In this document: piece after piece, positions 33,956 through 43,637 of the stretch | How the letters are laid out: every line of letters starts with the position of its first letter | How positions within the stretch are numbered: the stretch's first letter is position 1 | DNA from: Kappaphycus alvarezii | Lineage: Eukaryota > Rhodophyta > Florideophyceae > Gigartinales > Solieriaceae | Length of the DNA stretch: 64,000 bases | Assembly: GCA_002205965.3 (NCBI GenBank) | Contig: NADL03000691.1 | Location: forward strand, 2,108,001 to 2,172,000 | Reading direction: 5' to 3' | Notes under the pieces: model-generated | Told to the model about the DNA's origin: nothing | What the model saw: the letters and a program-made list of their open reading frames with translations, nothing else | Databases searched by the model: none | Translations under genes and position numbers: made by a program

Positions 33956-35390
33956 TAGGCGCGTGCTGATAGGAACGGATTTTTTTGTCGCCATCATCTA
34001 CAGGTCTTCAGTTTACTGTACTACCTCTTCTTGTCCAAATTTGCTTACAGGTCCGGTCCTTCCTCGTCCTCCCTGAACCTCGCTTATCATTACCGCGGTC
34101 CTCTCCAAATTTACTTCCATTTTATGTAGATATTTTTGTTCTGTATCTACCCCTCTGAATCGATCCAGAATCAAGTTCTTTTTCCCTTTTTGATTACGTC
34201 CTCTTCCAAATTCGCTTTTTTGAGAAAAAGGGCGCAAATACACTACTTCATAATTCCTTGCAGGTTTATTTAACCTATTCCTAATCTATAGAACCTGCAC
34301 CGGAAGCCTTCTTAAACCCCTTTATTCCGAGTTTTAAACGTTCCCGATCATTTTGCTCAGCACTTCTCTCCCCCACACATCCCGCTCAACCCTTTTCCAG
34401 AAATATGACATCAAATCGCCCCCCTTTCCCTATCTCCAAAAACCGCCGTTCCCGTTCCATCAATGGCCTCCGTCTCGCCGTCTACGGGCCAACCGATGCC
34501 GACGAATACATCCGGCGGCAAACTAAGAAGAAAATCATCGATTTCGCCGCCGCCTATTCATAGAAGAAGAAAGAAGCGAGGTAAGTGAGGATGTGACTGA
34601 GAAAGTCGAGGAGGAGAGCTGGGAGTCCTTCGAGGAATGGTTAGCCCTTGAGCTAGTGTACGAGACTCAGGAGAAGGAAGAGGAGGAAGAGGAGGGGAAG
34701 AGGAGGAGGATGAGGATGAGGGAATAGGGGGCATGGAAATTGTTGGACTAGTGGGGCCTCGAATGGAGAGTATGGATCAAGTTGTGCCGACGCTGGAACC
34801 GGATGGAGATATCCTTAGTACTTTAGATATCTCCCAGGAGGGAATAGAGGGCTATGAGCCATTCGCCGATATTTGTGGGGACTGCTTGGACAGCATGGAT
34901 ATTTTAGAGGAGTTGTTTGGATCTGATTTAGAGAATTGGAAATAAGAGGACCCCATTGATTGTTAGTTTCTTAAGTATCTTTTGTTTAGAGTATATCATC
35001 CACACAATTTGTTTCTGTGCATTTCCTGGTTCCTTCTGTAGTTTTGTTCGGACTTTAGGGGTAGCCAAAAAGTCTATATAAGCTGAATAAACGGATTCCT
35101 CATGGAGAGGTCAAGCAAGTTGGCAAACAACTTCAAGCTCAGTCCCAAATAGTTAGAAAGTTGAGAGTCAACATCAGACCCAAGAGGCATTTATTTTACG
35201 CTAGTCACTGAGCATAGGTGGTAGACCCTGCTCCTTCCATACTTGCTTGTAGCCCATTCAACTGTCTTCCCTATCCACTCTTTTCTGTTCGTTCAACTAT
35301 ACTACGGTAGCACTTTTGTCGCTTGCAACACCTCCTTCTTGATGTAATTGGTTCTGAGAATCGCTTCCCCTGCCGATTTGTCCCTATCAA
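33956..35390 (+). mobile_element. D1: LTR-like unit with an internal ORF
   Basis: It shares its whole length, in opposite orientation, with D2 at 51.1-52.65 kb, from TAGGCGCGTGC to CCCTATCAA. Just inside the start is TGATAGG, the exact inverse of CCTATCA near the end. The last 330 bp (from GGGGTAGCCAAAAAGTCTAT) are clearly related to the R-U5 end of the GyA LTR, including its TATA site and CAAGTTGGC segment. The preceding 1.1 kb is unrelated to GyA and carries a protein reading. It looks like a solo LTR with a gene in U3, or a non-autonomous LTR unit. The coding part is broken. Confidence 0.7.
34405..34945 (+). pseudogene. D1 internal ORF, unknown protein with acidic tail (fossil)
   Basis: It starts at ATG 34405 with a basic N-terminus (SKNRRSRSINGLRLAV), followed by YGPTDADEYIRRQTKKKIID. 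It continues through a very acidic Glu-rich stretch and ends, at 34733-34945, in DILSTLDISQEGIEGYEPFA and LDSMDILEELFGSDLENWK. The D2 copy keeps the same segment as FGPTDREDYLRRQTKRR and the same end, so the protein was conserved when both were active. I recognise no family. The Glu-rich part coincides with a purine-rich low-complexity run. Confidence 0.45.
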
Positions 35391-35506
35391 CTATCATGAA
35401 TCGACAATTCGTACTGAAAGTCCTGAATCCTGGTTTGAACACAAGTTCATAGGACTCCCAACCCACAGAGTATTCCACAACATCCACTGAGAAAGTGTAT
35501 TTATCT

Positions 35507-36243
35507 AAAATCGATTTGGTTCTTTAATATTTGAGATTTGTGGTTCGACTATTCCCCGTTGTATGCTAAACGTATTCAGGACAATGGATAGTGTCACTTG
35601 CTCGCCTCAAGAGCTTGCTCAAAGCCTGTCAGTAGACATGATGCATCGGATATCACTATTGCTGTCGCATGCCTCTGGTTTTAAACCGCTCGAACTGTCC
35701 CATATGTTTCCATTGCCCTAACACCCACATTCCGCGTCACGTAGTTTAGCTCTGCGTAATTGCCTGGGTGCCAGCCCCCAAGGGTGGATATAGGATTGGG
35801 CATGAGTCTGCTTTCCACGAAGGTCGCGATAAAAGATTCATATCTTCTATACTTTTCAGTCTTTGTCCCATTGAGGAATGTGAGCGGACTAAAGGTGCGC
35901 ACTCTCCTATTGGATGGCGCGAGCGGGTTTACAAATGTGACATCGGAGAAACCCGTACCTCCAGTGCTTCCCATTGCCCTGATCTCCGGCCTTGTAAGAT
36001 GGAGGCCGTCCCTCGGCTCGATGGCGGGGTGACAAGCAACTTTCCGCAGGTCCTGGGCAAGCAAGCAAACTTGGCGGTCATGTCTTCGTATTCTGCGGCC
36101 CCCGTGAATGCATTGCAGTAGAAGATCTCTGAATCAAGTGTTTCGGGGCAGTTTCTCCTCGGCACGGTGTGTCTGGAGCGCAAAGCGGAACTTGAAGCTA
36201 GTATTGAAGCCATGTCGGGAATTCGCGTCAAATCCAAGGAGGA
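35507..36243 (-). mobile_element. LINE-Y2: C-terminal fragment, minus strand
   Basis: It encodes, on the minus strand, the LINE-Y C-terminus (35681-36064): ACHPAIEPRDGLHLTRPEIR, GSTGGTGFSDVTFVNPLAP, YRRYESFIATFVESRLMPNP and GGWHPGNYAELNYVTRN, followed by a 3' tail reaching about 35,507. Upstream (36064-36243) lies the C/H segment with RIRRHD. It is truncated at its 5' end and lies head to head with LINE-Y3. Confidence 0.75.
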
Positions 36244-36249
36244 AAAAAA

Positions 36250-37462
36250 CTTTCCCTTGGACTAGGATTCACGTCCGCGAAAGATATCTCACGTGCTGTG
36301 TTTCTGGCCTCCAGTTCAGCCTCCAAAAGGCTGTGCGAAAAGGGTTTGCCAGCCTCCACCAAGATTCTCACAACATATGAAGAAGCCCTGGAGGCTCACT
36401 TGCTTTGGTCTCAATCCTGCAAACATTCAAGGATTCTTCCGTTCAGTGACTTTTGCTCAAACAAAACACCTTCGCGAAAGACACTCACGGAAACAGTCCA
36501 CGAGGCTGTACAAGACGGTATACCTCTCGGAGACGCAAGGAGGCAGTCGTTTTGTGCTTCGATTGCGCTACCAGGGGCGACGGAATGGGCGTGCTGTTTC
36601 CCGTGCCCTGGTCTGAAGACTAGTATCGAAGCCCGCGAATTCTCGGCATGGCTTCAATACCACCTCCAAGTTCCGCTTTTCGCTCCAGACACACCATACC
36701 CGAGGAGAAACCGTCCAGAAACACTTGGCTGCCTCGGGGATCATCTCCTACACTGCGTTCACGGAGGCCACAGAATACGAAGACATGACGGCCAAGTTTG
36801 CTTGCATGCTAAGGACCTGCAGAAAGCTGCTTGTCACCCCGCCATCGAGCCGAGGGACGGCTTTCATCATACAATACCCTTTATGAGTCGATTGTGGTTG
36901 TCTGGAAAACCGTGGAATAGATCGGATATATCTTCCAAGAGTAAAACACCCAAACCTGTCCCTCCTCGTACAAGGCCGGACATCAGGTCAATGGGAAGCA
37001 CTGGAGGCACGGATTTCTTCGATGTCACATTTGTAAACCTGCTCGCCATCCAACAGGAGCGTGCGCACCCTTACCCCGCTCGCATCCCTCAGCACGACGA
37101 AGGCTGCAAATTATAGAAGATATGAATATTTTATCGCGAACCCCGCCAGAAGCAGACTCATGCCTATCCCTATACTCACCCTCAGCGGCTTACACCCAGA
37201 CGCCTACTCAGTGCTAACCGACGTGGCTCGGAACGTGGCTGTTAGGGCAATGGAGACATACGGACAGTTAGAGTGGTTTTAACCCAGAGACATGCGGTAG
37301 CAGCAGTGATGTCCAATGCATCATGCCTGCTGACAGGGTTTGAGCCAGCCATTTAGGCACACGAGTGGATATTATCCACTATCCTGAACACGTCAAGCAT
37401 ACGCCGGGGATAGCCGAACCGCACTTTTCAAACATTAAAGAACCAAATCGACCCCCTCCTTA
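36250..37462 (+). mobile_element. LINE-Y3: C-terminal half with 3' tail
   Basis: 5'-truncated LINE copy. The 36298-37116 frame (272 residues) reads AVFLASSSASKRLCEKGLPA, PLGDARRQSFCASIALPGA, then LGCLGDHLLHCVHGGHRIRR with its Cys/His cluster, then ACHPAIEPRDG, then RPDIRSMGSTGGTDFFDVTF. A second frame (37061-37282) carries the end: NYRRYEYFIANPARSRLMPI and LTDVARNVAVRAMETYG. The GDHLLHC, RRHD, RPDI and FDVTF order matches a nuclease-like domain that in R2-type LINEs cuts the target. The short repeat K2 is inserted between ACHPAIEP and RPDI. The 3' tail ends near 37,462, as in LINE-Y4. Confidence 0.8.
36870..36973 (-). repeat. Short dispersed repeat K, copy 2, inside LINE-Y3
   Basis: Insert of about 94 bp (36875-36968) flanked by TACAA on both sides (36870-36874 and 36969-36973). 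It carries the K core in opposite orientation to K1 and K4. Other LINE-Y copies lack it at this point, so it arrived after LINE-Y3. It is shorter than K1 and K4, lacking the part with CGACACCG. Its length happens to keep the LINE frame open. Confidence 0.8.
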
Positions 37463-38049
37463 CGAAATAACCAACTTCGGAAATATGACTGGAAAGATGT
37501 GTGAAAGTAGCTGGGCAAATCTAAGAAACGTAACCTTTACATTTTGATCTAGCAACAACATAAATCCTACTCGCATGCAGTTCCATGGCATCTCCAGATG
37601 CTGAATCCCTGATGTCGACAGGCCGCAGAGCTACGCGGTGTTGTTACAACTGTTCGTTTTCTTTCGGCATGCAGAGTTGTCGCTTTACGAGAAAAGATGC
37701 GAAATTTTTACTTTTCTCAATGAAATTCCACATCATGACTACTTTTGAGCACCAGCACTAAAGTGTATGAAAAGTCACATAATCTACAACTCTACATGTC
37801 TACATTTTCAAAATTTCACGCTAATCTTTGCAGATGTGTTACACCGCGGCATATAATGCGATGCTACTTAGATTTATGTTCACAATCTGACAATTTTGTT
37901 CTTTCGAGTGGCCGAATAATGCCTCTCCCGATAGCAGCCTCCAAACGCATGGTGCTCTTATAAACTCTCTCGGAGACTTTTGCCCAATCTGAAATCTGCG
38001 GTGACACTTTTCACAACCGGCTATACAGTGGCTTTCAAATTTGAGTGGG
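37463..38049. other. Intergenic stretch upstream of the spliced gene
   Basis: No recognised gene. Moderately AT-rich; no repeat shared with the rest of the window was noticed. It probably holds upstream regulatory DNA of the gene at 38.2 kb. Confidence 0.45.
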
Positions 38050-38057
38050 TATTTAAG
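38050..38057 (+). promoter_or_regulatory. TATA-like box of the spliced gene
   Basis: TATTTAAG lies about 125 bp before the start codon at 38181. A pyrimidine-rich start region follows (TTACTACTGC, about 38073). The distance leaves room for a leader of some 90-100 bases. Sequence match only. Confidence 0.4.
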
Positions 38058-38180
38058 AGACGGCCGCGCAGATTACTACTGCAGCTCTACAGATTTGGCT
38101 CGATCCGTCAACGTAATACTTTTACCGTACCACCGCACAAAATTTGACTATTTTCGTTCTATCTTCTCTCCAACATCACG

Positions 38181-39927
38181 ATGGCTAATCCTTCCCAAAC
38201 AGAAGGATCTGCGAGCCAACCCGAGGAAGAACCGTTTTCTCCATTCACAGAGGAACAACTTAAAGCGCTGCGTGAGCTAGGAGATGAACTTGTCTCTCTC
38301 CAAAATGGAACGAGAGATTCAACCATCGCAAGATTTGGAATGGAGCTGCCTATGCACTTCGACGTTCGAGCCCTTCCCCCGGACCTGTCACCGGAAACTC
38401 GAGAGGGCAAACTCGTTATTGATTTTTACACAAGACAAACACCTCGCGTGTGCACAAACGTCTTCTGCAAGAAGCTGGAAATTGGATTCATTGATATTAT
38501 GGTAAGTATGTAGTGTTTGAGGAATGTGGTATGATACATGATCCGTCGCGGGTAAGATTACTAACATGTGATCCCTTCACCGTTTTTGTTCCTGGAACCT
38601 TGCCATGATTTTGGGGAACGGGATGACTTAACATGACACACAACTACAACAGAAGCATCAGATGGACCACGGACGATACTGCAAACTATTATGCCTTGAA
38701 CCCGACTGCTATGCAGTCTTCCTTAAGGTGAGCAACGCCAAACGCCACAATTTGAAGTAAGTATTTGACTCTTCGTTGTATCCCATGGCAGGAAGACTGC
38801 AGATAATTTGGATGCTAACGTAATGTTTACTAATCGTGTACAAATGTGCGAACTAGACTACACTGTGAAAAGAAGACGAAGAATAACCCGCCGAATAATG
38901 GAAACGTTTTTGCGGAAGCCAAAACTGGTGATCGTTCGGAAGATGAAGGTACTGTTGAAGGAGAAGCTGCCCAGGAAAAGTCTAGGAAGAATGGAGACCC
39001 GGAAATTACGGCTGCAAACGAGAATGAGGAACGGGCGGGGAAAAGGAGGAGGAAACGCGATGAAGAGGGTGGGGAACAAGGTAGAGGCAGGAAGAGAAGA
39101 GCGACAGGGAGATCGCCAGCAAGGGCAGGACCGTCGCGCTGCCCAAAAGCTGGGCCGTCGCGGTTCCCACATGCAGGGCCGTCGGGTACCGGAAGAGCTG
39201 GGCCGTCCACATTCCAGCAAGCTGGGCCATCGGGAGTACGCAAAGAAGGGCCGTCGGGCGTACGTAAATTTCGGCCGTCGGGCGTGGCAAAGCGAGGCCA
39301 TCGGCCGTAAGCAAATGTGGGCCGTCGAGCTTCTGTCAAGCGGGGCCGTCTAGCATCCCTCAAGCGGTGCCGTCCAGCTTTCCTCAAGCTGGACCATCCA
39401 GCATCCATCATGCAGGGCTGTCCAGCATCCGCCAATCAAATCCGCCCAGTTTTCCCCGAGCTAGGCCATCCAGCATTCGTCAAGCTGGGGCATCCAGCAT
39501 CCGCTTAGCAGATACATCCAGCATCCGTCAAGCTGGGCCGTCCAGTTCTCCTAAAGCTGGGCCGTCCAGCTCTCCTCAAGCTGGGCCGTCCAGCTCTCCT
39601 CCCGCTGGGCCGTCTAGCTCTCCTCACGCTTTGCCGTCCAGTATTCATCACGTCGTACCATCGAGCACCCCGCAAGTTGGACCGATGACTTCCTCGCTTT
39701 CCGATTGTGATGGCGAAGAAAACCCGGAGTACAGTCGGGAAGAAGTGCAAGCAGCAAGGGAGTTCATCAAGAAGAGCATGGAGCATCTCGATCAGACAGA
39801 CTACGATGAGAGAGAGAAGTGGGCAGCACTCGTGCTCACTTGCTTTCACAAACCCCTTGAGATGAGGTGTTTGCGCGAAGTGAGGCACCTGATTTTTCCG
39901 CATGAGCATTCCGGTGGCGGTGGCTAA
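38181..39927 (+). CDS. Intron-bearing gene of unknown function with octapeptide repeats
   Basis: Exon 1 (38181-38501) starts at ATG after CCAACATCACG, is open for 107 codons (MANPSQTEGSASQPEEE ... VCTNVFCKKLEIGFIDIM) and ends at ATG|GTAAGT. A 151-bp intron with TACTAAC at 38559 ends in ACAACAG. Exon 2 (38653-38756) reads KHQMDHGRYCKLLCLEPDCY and on to a second GTAAGT. Exon 3 begins after CCCATGGCAG at 38791 with KTADNLDANVMFTNRVQMCE, in frame. Then come a Glu/Lys/Arg-rich disordered stretch, about 23 repeats of the AGPSSxxQ type (39124-39690), and an acidic helical end (EYSREEVQAAREFIKKSMEH, REVRHLIFPHEHSGGGG). The reading frame changes near 38.87 kb and again near 39.30 kb, where one repeat unit has 23 instead of 24 bp. 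Either more introns exist or the gene is broken. Cys/His residues across exons 1-2 could bind zinc. Family unknown. Confidence 0.55.
39124..39690 (+). repeat. 24-bp coding minisatellite
   Basis: About 23 tandem units of 24 bp, each built on GGGCCGTCSAGC...CAAGCT and encoding an octapeptide A-G-P-S-x-x-x-Q. Units differ by several bases, most at the two or three variable residues, so the array is not new. One unit near 39,290 is 23 bp long. It lies wholly inside the last exon of the gene above. Confidence 0.85.
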
Positions 39928-40257
39928 CAGATGGGGTTCACCAGAGAAGCGAGTGCGGAAAATTGGAGAGGATGAAGGCCTCTAAAGTACGTTTGTTATG
40001 ATATCTTGATTATTATGTAAAGTTATGAATGACTATTAGGGTTTTGATGCGAATGAAATGCCAACAGCAGAGTCAATGAATACCGCCTGCACGCGCAGTC
40101 CCGCCCTCTTGGTCCCTTTGCTCCGTCAGTCCTGAGGCCAGCCCTCGTCACACCACACTATATGGCGCCAAAAACAAACTTTTTCGCTGCCACCTTCAGC
40201 AACCCCGTCGTTGCTCTTTCACGTACCGCGCTTGATTTCTTGGTCAAGTTCGCTTCA
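39928..40257. other. Gap after the spliced gene
   Basis: About 330 bp with no recognised gene. It should contain the 3' untranslated region and polyadenylation site of the spliced gene; no clear AATAAA was seen close to the stop codon. Confidence 0.4.
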
Positions 40258-40463
40258 CTACTTGACGGGACGGTTCGAGCGGTTTTAATGCAGAGGCATG
40301 CGACAGCAGCGGGGATGTCCAATGCATCATGCCTGCTGACAAGCTTCGAGCCAGCCATTTATGCACATGACTCACATTACCCATTATCCTGAGCATGTCT
40401 AGCATACACCGGGGATAGACGAACCACACTTTTCAAAAATTAAATAACCAAATCATCCCCCTA
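40258..40463 (+). mobile_element. LINE-Y4: 3'-terminal fragment
   Basis: The last part of the LINE-Y C-terminus (VRAVLMQRHATAAGMSNASC) and the 3' tail, ending in CAAATCATCCCCC at the same point as LINE-Y3. It is a strongly 5'-truncated copy of about 200 bp directly before LINE-Y5. Confidence 0.7.
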
Positions 40464-40469
40464 CTTGAC

Positions 40470-42829
40470 GGTGAATTTACCCCTGCTTGTCGGAGATGGG
40501 AACCTTGCTGACCCCTATCAACCGATCATTTCCTCGCATCCGCCCTGCAAACCTCTACGTTCAACGCGCTTAAGCCGTCTTTCCATAACAACCCGCAGTT
40601 TAGGTCTGTCCTGAACATTCTTAACGCGCTTTTCGGCGTTGATGTTTCCGCACCCCGTTCTCCTTCCGCCTCCGACGCCAATTCACCTGAAGAAGATCCT
40701 GCGGCCACAACACCGGCTCCGTATCTGCGAGCGGTCAAAAGCTCCAGCGACCCAAGCCCCTGTGCGGACCCATCCTATTCGTTGCCTCCCCCCCCTCGGT
40801 CGTCAAGGCTTGACTGAGCATCGCCATCTCGACGACGCCCGCCTAGCCCGTAAGTGTGCAAGCACTGTTCGTAATGCCACCCGCGGCCTTTTCGGAGGTA
40901 ATCAGAAGCGTTTCGTTCGCGTCTCCGTTCCATCGACTTTCCAGATCCACAACCCGTCCAAGTTTCGTGCCGCCATCTCTGCCGGTGGGTTCTTTGGTTC
41001 ATGTTCGATCATCCAATCCCCCGATCCGAACCACTTCTACAACTGTGTGGCGGAGCGCTACTTAACGACCGTCAATGCTGCATACGACTCTTATTACACC
41101 CTAGCGCAGCATTCCGACAATTTCGACGCACCAACTCTTACCTTCTCTGGCATGGATCTAGAGACTGATCTCTCGGCTGATGACCTCGTTGCAGTATGGC
41201 AAGGTCGCGTTCCGAAATCTCTCGGTTGAAAGATGACACATGCTAATGGTATCCTGTTCGATCCTTCGCCACCGCTCTTCGGGACATCGATACCAAAATA
41301 CTTGCCAAACTGTCCGGCCTCCCTAGTTTCCCTGAGCAGTCCCTCTGCCTCCCCCACCAGCAGCGGCAAGTGGATTCAATCCCCACCGTACTCAGAATGC
41401 CCCTTCCGCCTCAAACGGATGGCTGGATTAAGGTCGGTGCCCCTAATGCCCAATCCCATCCCTCCGCTCCCTACTATACCACCGACGCCAACCCCTAGGT
41501 CTCCTGAATACATTCCGCCCTCGACGCCGACATGGATCCTAACGCATGAATCTCCGAGCTGTGAATCACGTTTCAGGACCGTCCCAGTCACCTCTCACCT
41601 TCCACTCCCTCGTCTCCGCCCCCTTCCCTGTTCTCACCTTCATTCCTCCCTGTCCAAGCCGCGACTTACGACTTATACCTCGCTGTCCTTGTACCGCGTT
41701 ATATCTGCTCCTCGCCAGAGCACAGCTCAGCCCTTCTGGAACTTCTTGCCATCCCGAAGTTGGTTTTCCGACACAACCACCCCCGCGCTCTTGGCCGCCG
41801 CCGCCAGGAAAATTGCTCCAACTTTGTTGACCGCATCCGCGTGGCCTCCAGCCGCCTCTATCATGACCTGTTCGACGAGGCCACCTCGTTATTCATCTCC
41901 GCCCTCCCCTCGCCGATTCCATCCCCTCCCACCCTCGCCCGCCCTGACACGGCCCTTCGCAGACGCCACCGCCTTCTCTCCCGTGGTACCCTGATTGGGC
42001 CACAGCAGCCCTTCTCTAAGTCGATCCACCACTCTCCCCCGGCGAAGCTACCTCTCAATCCTTGCCTTCTCTTCATCCCCCGCCCCCCATTCCTATCACT
42101 CCCACGCCCTCTCACGGTTTGCCTCCCGCGCTAAAGTTCTCGGCCTCGGATGTCCGCCGTGCTATTCACAGACTGGATCTTTCAACCGCTCCTGGGGCCG
42201 GTAGTCTATCTCCAGTGTTCCTGAGAATGCTGCTTCGCCCGGCAGGTGGGGTCACGCCCTGGAGGATTGCCTACATTCCCTGACAAAGTTCCTCAACCTC
42301 TGTTTGAACAGCGATCTACCGGCCGCGTGCTGCCCGTAGTTCTGCGGAGGCCGTCTTACTGCGCTGCCGAGGCCAAGCGGGGGAATCCGTCCGATCGCGG
42401 TTGGGCTTCTCTACCGACGCCTAATTTCTAGGCTCACGACAAACAAAGTCACCCCCGCCATCCGCTCCTACCTTCTGCTCCATCAGGTCAGATGGGGCGT
42501 CAAGAACGGCACCGATGCAATAATTCATTTCGTGCGTCGTCTCTCCCAGAAATACGAGTTCCACGATCACGTCTTGGTCCAGATCGACGCTCGCAACGCT
42601 TTCAATTGAATCTCCCGCCAGCTCATTCTGGAAGCCGTACAGACACATGCCTCAGGCCTCGCACGGTGGGTACACTCTTGTTACGATGCTCTTACAGAGC
42701 TTGCTTTCGGACCCTACTATGTCCATAGTTCAGAAGGCACTCAGCAAGTTGATCCCTCGGTCCCTTGCACTTTGCCCTGGCTCTCCATCCTCTCTTGCTA
42801 TCGTTACAGGAGAAGTTCTCACCTGCCCT
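40470..42829 (+). mobile_element. LINE-Y5, segment a: N-terminal part and first half of reverse transcriptase
   Basis: A long LINE whose first segment ends at GyA2. It encodes GLFGGNQKRFVRVSVPSTF (about 40.9 kb), RDIDTKILAKLSGLPSFPE (41.27 kb), LLELLAIPKLVFRHNHPRA (41.74 kb), LKFSASDVRRAIHRLDLSTA followed by PGAGSLSPVFLRMLL (42.15 kb), GIRPIAVGLLYRRLISR (42.38 kb, RT motif 2) and HDHVLVQIDARNAFN (42.57 kb, motif A). These are non-LTR reverse-transcriptase signatures in normal order. Several frames are used and stops occur, so it is a pseudogene. The 5' end is not defined. Confidence 0.75.
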
Positions 42830-43548
42830 TGATGTGGGCAAATTCGCACACGAAAAAAATCCAGATGAGGACCATGATTGTATACAGTATCGGAATTGGG
42901 CAGATACTTTTACAGTTTGTGAATTTGTAAGATATTTTTAATTTGGATGAGTGTGTCAAATTCATCGGTTGATTTTTTTTTATTTTAGGACACGCTGTCA
43001 TAGTAGATGTCAGTACAGTTCCAGGTTGTGGGTGATACTACAAGTAGCTCTGAAAGGTCTATATAATGGCCACATCAATTCCCACCCCTGGCCGATGGGT
43101 GGCGGGCATGGGTATGGCACCTAGATATTTACCTTGAGGAAATATCTTCTAAGTCTCTCTGGTTCACACGATTACCGTGAATACATTTTATGGTTATTAG
43201 TATGTTTGTTTGAGACTTTTGGGGTAGCCAAAAGTCTATATAAGCCGAGTAAACTGCTTCCTTTAGTGGAGGTGAAGCAAGTTGGCAGACAACTTCAAGC
43301 CAAGTCCCGAGTAGTAGGAAGTTGAGAGTCAACTTCAGACCCAAGAAAACTTTTTCTACGCTGTCGCAGAGCGTCGGTGGTAGACCCTGCCCCTTTTATA
43401 CTTGCTTGTAGCTTTCTCAACTCTCTTCTATATACACTCCCTTTTGTTCGTTCAACAATACCACGGTAGCACTTTTGTCGCTCGCAACACCTCCTTCTCA
43501 GGGTAATTGGTTCTGAGGATCTCTTCCCCCGCCGATTTACCCCTATCA
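42830..43548 (+). repeat. GyA2 5' LTR
   Basis: Starts TGATGTGGGC, ends CCCCTATCA. Same two TATA-like sites as in GyA1. A TGG-starting primer-binding site candidate lies two bases inside the element. Confidence 0.9.
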
Positions 43549-43637
43549 TTTGGTACTCTTGTGGAGGGGGTTGCACCCGAGGTATTCGAGTTGAGCAGTA
43601 GTAAGGAACACTTCGGGGGGATTTCTTTTCTGTAATC

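Noticed and set aside
33700-33990. Protease (IGTDFF) of another LTR element before D1
   Set aside because: The motif crosses the D1 border and half of it is D sequence shared with D2, so the match is likely chance.
38830-39435. Minus-strand frames over the minisatellite
   Set aside because: Tandem repeats stay open in several frames. The plus strand joins up with spliced exons and has a sensible end.
39124-39690. CRISPR array
   Set aside because: Repeats are contiguous 24-bp units without spacers, inside a coding exon of a eukaryote.
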